Shown: in pieces, positions 21,720-34,390 of the stretch
How the letters are laid out: each line of letters opens with the position of its first letter
How positions within the stretch are numbered: the stretch's first letter is position 1
Assembly: GCF_047948215.1 (NCBI RefSeq)
Contig: NC_134458.1
Coordinates: 87,933,260-87,997,259, forward strand
Direction: 5' to 3'
Source of the DNA: Lycorma delicatula
Taxonomy: Eukaryota; Arthropoda; Insecta; Hemiptera; Fulgoridae
Length of the DNA stretch: 64,000 bases
Program-made: the position numbers and the translations under genes
The notes under the pieces: generated by a model
Seen by the model: only the letters and a program-made list of their open reading frames with translations
Database searches by the model: none
What the model was told of the DNA's origin: nothing

Positions 21720-24700
21720 ATATTGCTAGCACATCGCTAAATACCGTTAAAAATAACCTTGTACGGCACGATATAATGTCTATGAACCGTTTACCATAAT
21801 AACTCGACTTCGAAGTAACTGAGTTTTACATCTTTCTTTATTTGAAATCGGCTGAAAGAGATGCAAAAAAGTGCCAACAGTATCGTCATCGACATGTTGA
21901 AAAGCTTAAGTTCTGGAATGTTTCTTCCGTGGATTTTAACAAAAACCAAGCTTCCAAGGAAATTACTTTATAAGAAATATAATAAAGATCTTTTTAATGT
22001 ATTTTTTTTTTTCAAAATGAACTTATATTGGGAATTTTTTTATGCTATTTCGTTATTATACAAAATTAACATCTATCAATTTTTTATGTGTCAATTTTCT
22101 GGCTCTGTATCGATTAAAAGAAACAGGGACGATGCCCTGTGATTAGCATAATATCGCTAAAAATCAGGAGGATACTTGATAAAGTTGATAAGAAAAAACT
22201 GATTCCGAGTGCGAGGTACCGAATATAAAATTGCCATTATCACTCCTCGTTTCATACCTAGGAATAATCATAAAATCTTATAACAACTGGATTGGAACAA
22301 CTAAGCTTGACACCTACTTAATCACTAAAATGATTATTAAACAACCGTATAATATGGGGTCCATAAGGATGAAATATTTTAGCTTAAAGATGAATTACTG
22401 GATGGCCTCCGGTTACTGTTTAAACCCGTGCCAAGTATTCGATCGTCTAAGGACAAAAGTATCCGAGTATTGATACTGCACGGTTAAATGATATTACAGT
22501 GATGATGAGAAATATGAAAAAAGAAATGTGAAAAATCCAAACCGTTTACTTTTACGTACAGACACGAACAACTCGTGATTAAAGATGACGCTAACAAGAT
22601 TATTAAAGATGCTGAATTATGCAAAAAATAAAATTGCAGATATGGAGAACAAGTCAAATTTATTAATATGTGAATCGGGCCAAACCCATCCTCGCCGGAA
22701 ACAGTATCCCATGAATATTTTTACGCGTTATACAACTGTACTGTGTCAGGGGTGGTCGACACTTGGACTAATGATAGCGAAAATTTTCACCTATTCCCAG
22801 AATGAAAGGTGTTTAAAGGATCCAGTTCTGAGATCCTACGTACACAGATCTTTCATTCTGTAGTTGTGTTTAGGGTGTGTTTAGTTAATGGTCTGAATTT
22901 TCATAACAATTGAAACTGCAACCGCTTTATTGTTTTTATTAACTAGTATTATATTTTATTTTTAACTAAAAATCCATATTTGTTTCATTTATTATAAATA
23001 TTTAGTTCTGTAGTATTTTATTGTAATGGTGTAATCATAATTTTTCACGGTTTTATATATTTCCTTCAGGCAGATGTTGCTTTTGTTACTGGTAGAGTAG
23101 TTATTTAGTACTGGTAATGTCTGGCTATTCATGACATTTATATACATTCATATATATATTTATATATGAATCATATATTAAACTAATTATTTTAAATACG
23201 TTTATTAAAAATTAAGGATATATTTTTAAAATAAATTTATTTTTAATGAGAACTTAATTGTATTTTTTAACTTTAAGATCTCAGAATGCTTTGATTTCTG
23301 AATGTACAAAATGAGTTACCCTATGAAATAAAATCGTAAATAGAATACTAAAAAAAACTGTTTACTAAAAAATAAAATTCTAAAACTGAATGAGCATTTT
23401 GACTATTAAGCAGTCATTGTTGGTAGATACAGGCATGTTAGAAAAAGTTAATATAAAAAAAAGAAAATAAATAAATAAAGAGAAATATATTGTACTTGAA
23501 AGATTGGAAAAAGTAAATAAACAAGCAATATAATCAATACTCACGAAAAACTACAAAAATACCACACGTGTTTATGAAAATTAAACCAATAACTATGAAG
23601 TTAGGCACTCCAATTCGAAAGCGGGAAGTCGGCTAAAAAAATGTTTAAAAGATTTATCTTCTCACTTAGATAGTCCAATAGTAATCTTTTACGTAGTTTT
23701 TCGTGAATTTGGTTATTTTATTGTTGATATTTATTTACTATTTTTTTCTATTAAGTTTTTTATAATTACAAATTTATACTGATGATGATTGTATATATAC
23801 TGATGATGATTGTTTACCAGTTGAAATTCTCATTTAGTTTTAGTTTTTTATTTTTTAATAAACGGTTTCTGAGCGTTTTCTATTTACGAACTTATTTCAA
23901 TAGCCTTTAAAGAGTTCTCCCATTCCTTCTCTCTTTCTCAATGTGTTGTATTATGATTAAATTATCTATAATTCAATTGGTTGCCTGTAATATCCGTTAT
24001 AATCTGAGCTAGAATTGAAGCTTGCTTAATGCGATAACCTACTAATGCAGTTTTAATACTTGGTTCAGTGTATAATAATATTAATCGTTAGTATATTGAT
24101 TTATCTTCACTGACTTTTTGACCAAGGAAGATTCCAGTATATTACATAATGGTACATTTGTTTTAGAAAAAAAATTGTAGTTCATGAATCGAGTTATAAC
24201 AGTTTTAACAGATTTATCTAAGTATAATTTATAATAATTTTTTTAAAAGGAGTGTGCACGACATTTTTTCCAATAAAGATTTCTTTTTCAAAAGACAGTA
24301 CTATTCTGTCTGGAAAGAAAAAAGACAATATTGATTAATCGATTTGCGTTAGGTATGATATGATAAAATAATGGGGGGATTAAATAATTTTTTTAATTTT
24401 CGTTATTATAATAAAAGTATAGATTTTCTCCATCAGTTTGTCGTTTCAAATAAAATGAGAAGACGTCTCATTTGTTAGAAACAAGATTAATATTTACTAC
24501 TTAAAAGTGTTACCTATTGTAATATAATTGTTGCATTGTAATGGTAAGATAAGTGTTCTTCTTTTCTGGTAAAAAGGAATTAAAAAGAAAAAAACAGTTG
24601 TGTGCAAGCGATGCGAGGCCGACTTCACAGTTCACTTGGAACAAGATGGCTGAAGATCAACGGACCGTGCAACAATAACGCCAACAAAGCCCTCCAATCA

Positions 24701-25870
24701 ATTCTGATTGGATACGCGCGACCCGGTTACGCTATGCTGTTAGAATCAGCTTTCAACAGTTCACTCCACTTACCGACCGACATATCTTATCGAGAAACTT
24801 CGAATCATTATTTCTTTGCCAAAGATTTTTTTTTGTTCCATCAAACAAGAGAGTTCATTGTGTAAAATATCTTAGTAATAACGTATAAGTCTGGCTTTTG
24901 TAGTAAGTCGAGTACTTACTAAAATGTGTTGTATTTTCAAGTATTACTAAGCGCAAAATTTACCATTTTTATTTTTTTAGATAAAAATGAATGTAAAGAA
25001 TATGTTAATTAGTTTTAGCCTAACGTACAGTGATCTTTATGAATGTATATATCTATATACGAGTACAATGTTTGTTTTTTAAAGAAACATTAATAAAACA
25101 ACAGTTTCTCCTTTCAAGCAACCGTAAGAAAATTACGTACTTTGTGGTAACCGGTACATAATTTGGAAGGAATTAACCTAAAAAAACCTTGTTGTCAAAA
25201 GAGTGTTATTTATAGTGATAGAAAAAATGTTATTTTGATTTTTGGTTTACCTATATGCCAATATTTACGGTATTTTTGAAAGTCGATTAATTTATCAAAG
25301 TGTTTATTAACGTATATTAATCAAACTTATCGCCCTACGTTGATTTTGTTTTGTCAGTATGGCCACATAACAGGAAAACATAAAAATATTAGTTATTTAA
25401 GCGCAGAAATCATCTCTACGCGTTCAAATTAAGGTAAAATAACCTCAAAAGTTGTTTACAGATTTTTCATGATTATGGTTTTTTGAAAAACTGTAGCATC
25501 TTAGAGTTATAAGAAAATATCTTGGAGAAATTATTTTTAATTTAAGTGTACAGAAATATTGTAGACTACATTGCAAGGAAATGTACTGTTAACAGTATTA
25601 TGCATAACTCCGTTTGCTTTTCTTTTTTTTTAAGAACCGGTTTCAATTTCATTCGATCTTGTAGAATTTACTGCAATAATTAGTAGAAAATATTATAAAA
25701 TATTATAAGTATATAGGCACATATATCTCATTTTATTAAACAAATTGTACTGCTGTAGGAATAATTTAGTTCAACCAATCACATAAATTACATACAAATA
25801 TATAGGCTGAATGTTGGAAAAAACACAATTTTGAAAAAACACGCAGTAGTGGTAATACTGATCATTATTT
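21720..25870. other. Mostly unassigned; one GC-richer patch
   Basis: Frames of 80-93 codons at 21861, 22231, 22585 and 24602 have no domain that I can name. Direct repeat TACTGATGATGATTGT occurs twice near 23778 and 23799. A GC-richer patch is listed separately at 24600-24790. The rest is AT-rich. Confidence 0.4.
24600..24790. promoter_or_regulatory. GC-richer patch with head-to-head CCAAT boxes
   Basis: About 190 bp stands out from its AT-rich surroundings. It holds CCAATCA (24694-24700) and TGATTGG (24705-24711) facing each other across 4 bp, the orientation-palindromic form of the CCAAT box bound by NF-Y, plus several CpG-bearing words (ACGCGCGACCCGG). No TATA box or downstream gene is evident, so a promoter role is speculative. 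An 87-codon frame crosses it without a known domain. Confidence 0.25.
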
Positions 25871-25884
25871 ATTTAGATTTTAAA

Positions 25885-26592
25885 TTTGCGTCAAATTCAC
25901 ATTTGTCGCTGTCCAACAAACTTTACAAGTTATTCTGAAACCCATTTGGACGTATGGTGTACAGCTATGGGGTACGACGAGCAAGAGCAACGTTGAAGTT
26001 ATTCAACGCTTCCAGAATAAGTTGCCAAGAATCATTAGAGAGGTGCCGTGGTTTGCATGAAACAAAGAAATTCATAATTATCTGGAATTGCCTTATGTCC
26101 GCGAGGAAATCATCAGACGATTCGGTTCACATTAAAATCAACGACTAGGTAATCAAGTGATCTAACTAGCGCTGAATTTCCTAAAAAAATAGGGAGGATA
26201 TCCGGCGACTCAAACGCCTTCACGTGCTGGACCTGGGAGAGTCTGAGTGACTCTTGGGCTGGGACGACATCCCTTAAGCGATGAGCATCTTCTCTATGCC
26301 TTGATGAAGACCTAAATTCCTTTCATAAGCTAATTATGTTACTATTTTGTTTTTATTTTCCTTTTTTTTTGTAACATTATTTGATTTTTTGTTAGCTTTA
26401 CGGGCTTTTGTACTTTTTTTGGAATGAATCTGTGCAATGGCATTTATGCAAATGAGCTATTATCTTATGAGTGTGTTTTGTTGAGGGATTCATTGGAAAC
26501 CCCCTCGTCAAGTGCTTATTGTAATTTTACTTACTTATGGTTCCTTCTTGGAACCGTATGTAAATAAACGAATTGTGATACAATAAAAAAAA
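25885..26592 (+). mobile_element. Jockey/I-type LINE, 3' end fragment
   Basis: The plus strand encodes the end of a non-LTR reverse transcriptase polyprotein. LKPIWTYGVQLWGTTSKSN is followed by VIQRFQNKLPRIIREVPWF, a break, then NKEIHNYLELPYVREEIIR. This is the typical segment after the RT domain in jockey-like LINEs ('pi-tYg-qlWGta..sn...iqrfQnk-LR-i--apwyv-N--ih-dL-lp-v-eei'). Stops and a frameshift are present. The 3' UTR runs on to AATAAACG and a terminal A-run near 26592. The 5' part is missing, as usual for truncated LINE copies. Confidence 0.75.
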
Positions 26593-28055
26593 TTATTTAG
26601 ATAAAAAATCGTAGCGTTTTCTGTATTGTTATTTAATATCTCTTTTGCTGAAATATTAGGTTTATTCGAAAACAACAGCTGTAATTACCGAAAAAACCCC
26701 TAACATCATTGCTTTGCCTCGTAAAATTGGTTCTAAAAGGGAAGTTAATACTTTTTTTTTTGCTGGACAAATTAAAGGAAAAATATTCGTTTAATTATTT
26801 TTATTCAGCCAGTTCTTTTCGGTTCGGATTTTGAATTTATCTTTATTTAATTAAATCTAAAGAAATTCAAAATTTAAATTGACTTCGAAATTTTTGAAAA
26901 CTTCATACTATCTATTCGTCTAATAGCTTTATTCTTTTCTTCATTTTAAATAACATATAATTTTATTAAAATCATAATCACTGATTTATTCTAAGGAAAA
27001 AAATTAATTTAATAGGAAAGTAAACACAGATTAAAGTAAACACAGTACCAGTAATAATAAAATTATACAGGTAAAATATATGACAGACAAAGAAAATTTA
27101 AGAAAACACACCCACGGATTGATTCCAAGCGAAATAATTCAATGTTAAATTAACTTAAAACGCTGAAAGTAATTTATGTTCAATTCACACCATATTAGTA
27201 AGAATTAAGAATGTAGCTAACCAAACCGAATTAAAACAATATTGCGTAAAGTTTTCTCTGTAAATATTCGAACTGCATCTGATACGAAATAAAATGCAGT
27301 GATATAAGTTTACTGCCGCTAGGAAAGATCTTCAGATTAAAAGTATATATAAAGTGACGAGTTATAATAATAGTGTTTATATTTTACCTATCTATGAATA
27401 AGATTTTTTTTGTCCTCTGCACCGGACATAAATCTTAATCGATTTTGATGAAAATGGTGCAGTGATATAAACTTATTGGTATAGGCCCTATTAATTTTCA
27501 AGCGAGTCGGTTCACAGGAATCTGAGAGGCAAAAACTGGGTTTTTGGGTACGTTTTCAAGGTTAACTAAAACTGGAAATCCGTCCTGCTGACACTCTTAC
27601 CGCAACAATTTTTTTTATTTTGCCCAGTACCTAATGATTCTGAACAGGGTTGGTTAGCGTTTTCATGGATTTTTCTTGAAAGAAGTTATTTATTCATTAA
27701 CAAAACAACTTGTTGATTTTTCCGGAATCTCAAATATTTTCGTAAAATTTGTTTTTTTTCTTACTTTTCGCTGTTTTACGATATGCCACATATTATATAG
27801 TCCATAACAGAACCAAGTTCAGCTTAAATAATCTTAGTTAAAGGCTGTCTTATGTTTTGGTGGGACAGTTAAAAGTGGTTATTCTACTCGTTAATTATTT
27901 AAGTTTTCAGGATATATAAGTGAACAGTCATATTGTTTGATCTTATAAAATATTATATGCGTACACAGATATTTAAAAAAATTGAACTTTTTGGGCGATT
28001 ATATTTATGAATCGTTATTTAAAAAAAAGCTAATAATCTATACCATTAAAAAAAA

Positions 28056-28074
28056 GTGTGTGTGCGCGCGCGCG
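28056..28074. repeat. Alternating GT/GC tract (Z-DNA-prone)
   Basis: GTGTGTGTGCGCGCGCGCG: 19 bp of strict purine-pyrimidine alternation, preceded by an A-run. Such tracts readily adopt left-handed DNA; here it is probably a compound microsatellite. Confidence 0.7.
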
Positions 28075-28099
28075 ATCGAGAAAAACAAATGTTACATTC

Positions 28100-28378
28100 T
28101 AATAGAGGACCAAAAATGACCTGATGACAAATTTTCAAGATACATTTGTATCATCCCAGTGAAGGTTTTAAGCCATAGATTGAGACCGTAGCCCCCTTGG
28201 GTAGTATGAGGGGGTATCAGAGCATCTTATATTAAGAATGAGAGAAACGTCGGAGAAAACAGTTTTTAAGGCTTTAATTGTTTGTCAGTATTATTCTCAC
28301 AACCACGAGGATGACAACACAGCGGCGGTCCAGGTTGGCTAGACGGGAATGACCGGCTAGTTTATTAAAAAAAAAAAA
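28100..28378 (+). repeat. Unassigned segment ending in poly-A
   Basis: A segment with mixed GC content ends in TTTATT followed by a run of 14 A's (about 28365-28378). That would fit the 3' end of a retrotransposed sequence. No frame, internal promoter box or target duplication is convincing. Confidence 0.25.
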
Positions 28379-30318
28379 AACAAACTATAAACACCTCTAT
28401 CAAACCAAACAATAGAACACTAACTGTTTATTTCGGATATCACAAAAGACTGTGTTTAGTCTACTAGAAAATCTAAAGTACTGTTATATAGTTTCCGTTA
28501 ACATTATAAAATTATAATAGACCTGTTTAAAAGAACTTCCGACTATTTATTTAAAATAAACCTTTCTTTTGGAAAATCAATAATATTGTGTTTCTTTGTT
28601 TTTAAATATTTTTAAAAATCCGTGAATCTTCTAGATTTTGGTTTACCGTGTACAAATCATATATATTCAAATAATTATACTATATAATAATAATTGTAAT
28701 ACTATAATATAATAATTGTACACCTTCCAGATTGTTATTCATTTTTTATGATTTTATTTATTTATTGTCTCATGTTTGGTTATTAATTAATTTTACATTT
28801 TTCCTCTACTCTGATCAGGGTGTACTCCCAAGATTTTCCATTCTCATTTTCTGGGAAAACAGATCGAGTTCCTAATCATTGTTTATCCATTGGGTACCCG
28901 CATTTCTCATTCCTAACATTTATATATTGTATAATAATGTATAAATCTGAATAAAATATTAATTAACTATCAAATTGAGTTTATACTACCGGTTTTTAAG
29001 GCAGAAGTCCGTTCTTATCTTTTTCAATATTTTACTAGGAATTTAAAAAATATTACCGCTAGTGAAAACGAAAAATGTAAATTCCAGTCAGTGATAGACC
29101 AGTAGGTTTATTTTTTTATAATGAATTCTAGTGGAAAACTCATGGGAAGGTAAGAATAAAGGACGGGAAAACTGGAGTACCATAAACTACATAACAGGTG
29201 TTTTTATAGCACTACTGAAGTCTTTTAAGAAGAAGCTACTTCGAAAAACTTACGTTTTTAAAGTATTGGGTCACTTTGTGGAAGAGAATTGACGTTGTTT
29301 ACTGTAAATTGTTTGGTATCCTTTCCTGTTAAATTCCTTAAAGAATTTTAGCAATTTACCAATTATCTTGATTTGTTTATGTTTATCTGTTGCGACACCA
29401 CAACATAACAGCTGAAGCTATTTTTATAAAATAAGCAGGATGGATTTATTTAACCTTAACTGAGATCTTAGCTATTCAAAAAAGTTAAAAAATATTTACA
29501 TGTAGCGATGCTTCCCCCTTTTAAGGAAGAACAGTTTCATTAAATTGACTCATTCAGTTTAAACGTAAACTAATTAAAATTTATGGGTAGTGATGGATTC
29601 GGATTAATTAGTAATAGGGATGAATGGATACGGTTGGTAGTGATGGATTTGTGTAATAAAGACTTGTTTGTATGCTTTAGTATTTATACTAAAATTTGAT
29701 CGAATCGAAAATTTATGTTATAAATCGGAATCGTCATTATTACAATATATTTTATTAAAAGCTCAAATTAATACATATGAATATGTATTAATATTTGTAT
29801 TCTCGTAGACGTCACCTCGATTAGATTCTATTTTAATATTTTTATATTGAAAAATAATTTTTTTTACGATTATATAGGATCCAAACCATTTTAAGTTTAT
29901 GTTTCTAATATTATAAAATTATAAATTTTTTAATTAAAATACCAAGATACAGACAGTCGAACTCCGGTTGATCGTGCGAAATTTACACCCATACATATAC
30001 ACTTAAAAATTCAGTGTAAATTATATGGAAGAAAAAAATTATGGGACGTTATTCAGGAAGTTGAGTTATGGTTCACAGATTTATTTAGAACCACAGTCGA
30101 CGATACTTTAATTGCCAGGATGACCGAAGACCCTCGATATAAGATGACACAAAAAGAAGTTTGTTTTAAATTAAAATTGTAATGCTTGTTACAATTATTA
30201 TTTCACTATGAGTAATTAACTTGAAAGCCATCACAGCTTTAAAAAAATTTTATTGAACATCTTTCGTGGTAATGTTGAAACATACGCACACACTGCACAC
30301 TCGCTACAAAATATATCT

Positions 30319-30321
<3 letters not shown>

Positions 30322-30354
<33 letters not shown>

Positions 30355-30380
30355 CGTGCGTGCGTGCACGTGTGTGTAAA
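30322..30380. repeat. Compound microsatellite (TA)n then GTGC/GT-rich
   Basis: About 30 bp of TA repeats are followed by CCCGTGCGTGCGTGCACGTG and TGTGT. Other (TA)n tracts lie at 17070-17087, 37183-37210, 57775-57811 and 60230-60251. Confidence 0.85.
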
Positions 30381-32132
30381 ACTGCCATGATTATGACAAA
30401 CATTTCTTAATAGACTGAACAAGACGTTTTTTAATTGTCCGTAATGAAATTGGATTCGTCGAATTTGCAATTGTTAGACTTAAGATAAAGTCGGTTATAA
30501 AAATGAACAGTTTTAAACGTGAATAAGCACAACTGTTTCAACATATTATTTATTTGAAAAAAATATGGATTCCACTCAAGAAATTAAAATACACATTGCG
30601 ATAAATGATTAGTATTTAACGTCGAGAAGTTGAAATCTAGAGTGAGCAACAAAAATTTGACTTGAATAAAGGTTTTTTTTTCACATGCGCGAATTAGTTT
30701 TCTTAACTATTTTCCATACTTAAACCTTAATTGAGATCATTTAACTGGTGATTTGATCAAATAAGGTGAGTTGAAAAACATAGCCTACTTGTTCATGTTG
30801 TAACTGATAAAAAAGTAAAATTAACTACAGTAACGGGTTAAAATTTATTAAAGCGAATATATTTTAACCAGATAAATTATATTACATTTATTCAGTCTAT
30901 ATTAATAAAAAAACCGCTGCGAGAAAGTAAGGATAGTTAACGAATTTTATTATTTAATTAAAACAATTCCCGAAATGAGTCGGACAGTGTTTATAACAAT
31001 TTTTTCACTATAGAAAATTTGATTCTTAATTTATAGTCTTTCTTATAGAAAGGCTTCATTCAGAATTGCTTTCTCTTAGAGTAATGATGTTCATTTCGTG
31101 GTGAAAAGAGCAAGGTATGGATGAATATTACTTTATTTCGGTCGGGTTGGCATACACTTATAAGCAGCAGTATATTCGGCACAAAACCTCTTTATTCCTC
31201 ATATAAACCTGGAATAGAATCCGTTTTCAAGAAACGGTCATATCTTCTAATATTTTTTAACATATATCTCGCTCATCTGTTCACTCGATTTTATTTTTAG
31301 TATCGCTTACAAGCCGATGTTTTTAGTATGAAACTTATACCGCTGTGCGAAAGTAAAAATATTGTAAAATTAAATAGAGTTGAATTTTTGTGACTTCATC
31401 GTTCTAAGTAGATTATTATTACTGTATAAGTATCTACTCGACTTAACATGAAGTTCAGTCATATTCAGGGTATTAAATTTGGAAAGCACGCGGCTCGGTT
31501 GAGTGTCGACCGGCTGTAAATCTATGTGCAGAAGCGCGGCCAGAATTTCTATTTCCGGCTGCTGTTAGCTTCCGATGAGGGGAAATAATTTTTATTTTAT
31601 ATTAGCAGATATATTTTCTGCGCGTAAGTTCTTCTTGTTTTTGATTTCTATTTTGCTTTATCCATCCTTTGTAATTTTACCTAATTAAATAGCAAAATTC
31701 TCCCATTTCTTATATATTGTGATTTTATATAGTTTGAACAAGGTAATGGAAGATAAGATAGGTTGACGAGTGTGGTTAATAGAAGTGGTAAAAGAAGAAA
31801 AAAAAGATGAATTTATCAGAATGACTAAATACAAATACGGAAAAAATTGGAAACTGTTGTACAACTAAACTTCTATGAATTTTGCCATAGAAAATAAATG
31901 ATTGAAAATATTGTAATTGTGTAATGAATAATATTTAATGGAACTAAGCAGTATTGACGTACCCTTTCAAGTCTTATGAAAAAAGGAATGTAATTTTTAT
32001 GCCCGGATAAATTTATTCTACCGTATGATTTTTCAGTTAAATAGTCAATAAAGGCTTTTTCTTTAGTTCGATAATCTTTTACCTTCTGTATAAAATATTC
32101 ACTCGTACAAAGAAGAAAACTCTACTCGGCGT

Positions 32133-32354
32133 TTATATTATATTCTCTTTCAACGGTATAATAAAATGTCTTATAATATTAATAGTGTGTTTTGTAAACC
32201 ACCATTTGTAGCGGTTTACATAATTTATTATTAATAATGAAATAAATGACAACACACGTTGTTGTTCCATTGTTGCTGTTATTACTCTATTGAAATCTGA
32301 AAAACAGCGATCGATATTTTTTAATTCTTGAATTATCGCATTAACGTCTGTCAT
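32133..32354 (-). pseudogene. Possible 7TM chemoreceptor-like exon or relic (doubtful)
   Basis: A 73-codon frame begins MTDVNAIIQELKNIDRCFSD and continues with a basic patch and a hydrophobic segment (VLSFISLLIINYV). Insect gustatory receptors often have an 'l-kiDr-l' phrase before a transmembrane helix, and the ATG is preceded by a splice-acceptor-like CTTTACAAG. There is no other exon nearby, the frame ends after one helix, and AT-rich DNA yields such sequences by chance. Treat as a candidate only. Confidence 0.2.
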
Positions 32355-33354
32355 ACTTGTAAAGCATATTGTTGTAAAAACCGATGATTAATAGATTAAA
32401 ATAGATTTAACTTACGGTTGTCAAACGGTGCAAAAGATCAATGTTTTCAGATCAGTCATTAGTTTTTTTTTGTATAAATTAGTCAAATAATATAATAGAT
32501 TTAATAATGTAAAGAACAGGTGTACGTTATCCCATGAATCCATTAAAGTATATTTTAGTATGCAGACGAATATATGCATAATGATAACTACAGACGGTGC
32601 AAAATAAATTAAAATGATAAAATTTGGTAATTAAGAATACTGTAATATTTAGTTAATAGAATTTCAGGAGAGTAAAAGTATTTTCCATTGTGAACGAGGA
32701 TTAACCGTTAGGTTATTCTAGAAAACTGAATTATAGTACTTATTAATAACAGCGTAATCTATTATAACTAATCGATTTTGCAGTACCGTGTAAAATAATG
32801 TAGGCTCAAAAATGTAATAAAAAGAAAAGTCTTGCCTACTCGTATAGCCGTAAAATTGTAAAACATTAAAAAAAAATTTAGTATTTTATACTGAGCAGAA
32901 TATATTTTAATTACTAATGCTGTATTTTAATTTCGCCACTTATAATAAACCTAGTAATTTTTTTACACACAAAAATCTGTAGAGGCCAGTCCGTTTTTTT
33001 AACAGATATTTATTCCGTATCTAAAAAAAAAAACAGAACAAATTAAAACGTTTGAAGCACAATCTTCAAACAGAGACTAAAATTTTTCGTTTTAATAAAA
33101 ATCACGAGAAATATTTTTAAAACAGTTTATAAGTAATAAAAATATAAAATGTTATTTATTTTTTAAAAAACTATCATTAGTAAATAAAAAGAGATTTTAC
33201 GGCAAGTTCCACAAATTTAAATGGTGTAGGTGTAACCTGACATGAGTCAGAAGTCACTCCCAAAAATGGCAGCCATTTTAAAGGATGACAATTATACCGT
33301 ACCAGGCGTACTAGGAAAGGAGTCGTGAAATAATTTCTTATGCCTTCTTCAATT

Positions 33355-33480
33355 AATTAATTATACTCATACCGGCTGAAAATCGGCTTGCCAAGCACAC
33401 CAAAATGCAGGTGCTTTTCCAACCCTTTAAGATAAAAAATAATAGAGGCCTTTGAGACGCGGTGTTATCAGAGGATAATG
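33355..33480 (-). pseudogene. R1-clade LINE, inverted internal piece
   Basis: On the minus strand a phrase LKG, then after one frameshift LEKHLHFGVLGKPIFSRYEY, fits the R1-type reverse transcriptase segment just past the catalytic core ('LLLKG ... GkpI....YkYLGV'). It lies head-to-head with the plus-strand R1 fragment that starts right after it and corresponds to the next portion of the protein. The arrangement fits a 5' inversion made during target-primed reverse transcription. Confidence 0.5.
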
Positions 33481-33484
33481 AAAA

Positions 33485-34362
33485 CAGGCGGGTTGATAAA
33501 GTACGAAATAAAGAGGTCTTAAAACAAATAGGAGAGGATAGAAAATGAGGAAAGGTAATAAGCGGAAAGACTATGGGCTGTTGGGCCGTCAATTGTACAT
33601 GGTTTCCCATGGTGTCTTCGAGAGTATGATCACTTACGCGGCCCCCGTATGGGCACATAGGTTGGACAGGAATAGAGCACTTATTCTAAATTTAAGGAGT
33701 GCTCAGCGCAGATCCTTAATTGTATGCATTGGTGTTTTTAAAACAATCTCCTACAAGGCTACTACCGTATTGGGAAAGGCTTTCCCAATCGATTTAGTGG
33801 TGAAAGTTCGGGCAGCCATGTGGAAGTTCCGAAGAGGTCGGGAAGCTGAGGTATTTCGGATGCGGTTTCGAGCCGGCACCAGTACCGGAGAGGAACGGTG
33901 ATCAAATGCACCGGATCTAATTTTCGAACAGTTTCCCATCTCCCGCCTGCGGAAGAGGCTTCACAGCCTCGCGATGGAAGCACGGCAACATGAATGGAAC
34001 ACCGCGACTAAGGGACGATCCTTGTATAAATTTATACAGAATCTGGGGGATGGTACGCCTCAAGTTCATTTTTAAGGGCAAAGGTAGCCTAGGTTCTCAT
34101 CAACCATGTTACTTTGAATCAATATATGTTCAGGTTCCATCTGGCAACTGATGAGCTGTGTGTCTGCGGGGAGGTCCAGTCGAATGAACATATGATTTTC
34201 GACTGCCTCGCTTTTGGGGTGGAGCAGAAATCGGGCCACCCTGGAATTGAGAGGTCAAGGGGAAAATTGGCCACTTACAAACGGTGAGTCAATGTGGCGT
34301 GAGCCGTACTGTCGGACCGTGCGGGAGTTCTTTGATGCGGTTGCGTTGTTCAACCAGCATCA
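33485..34362 (+). mobile_element. R1-clade LINE, C-terminal ORF2 fragment
   Basis: The longest clean frame (33545-33898) encodes YMVSHGVFESMITYAAPVWA, then LRSAQRRSLIVCIGVFKTIS, then GKAFPIDLVVKVRAAMWKF. These are the post-RT motifs of R1-type LINEs ('g-feSi-tYaApvW', 'l---QR--li---gayrTvs--A--vl-g--PidL'). After a stop, related sequence continues to about 34362, including ELCVCGEVQSNEHMIFDCLA-like Cys/His residues (34155-34210) of the terminal zinc knuckle, read with frameshifts, and a final segment EPYCRTVREFFDAVALFNQH. The copy is 5'-truncated and dead. R1 elements usually insert in 28S rDNA; this clade also has non-specific members. Confidence 0.78.
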
Positions 34363-34390
34363 GTAGTTTATTAAGGGAAAAGACTCCTAC

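Larger units (their letters stand above)
26600..33330. other. AT-rich intergenic with low-complexity tracts
   Basis: No gene I can defend except a doubtful exon-like frame at 32133-32354. 27270-27560 looks like a degraded transposon tail, because the phrase GCAGTGATATAA occurs twice about 165 bp apart. 28100-28378 is a GC-richer piece ending in an A-run. Microsatellites are listed separately. A perfect 11-bp-arm AT hairpin lies at 29767-29792. Confidence 0.4.

Noticed and set aside
22231..22863. Possible piggyBac transposase relic (KQPYNMGS ... ASGYCLNPCQVF)
   Set aside because: Only one short phrase resembles the family; no catalytic residues, Cys-rich tail or TTAA-flanked ends could be identified.
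33353..33658. 101-codon minus-strand ORF
   Set aside because: It is mostly antisense to the R1 reverse transcriptase fragment; only its last third overlaps a genuine inverted R1 piece, and in a shifted frame.
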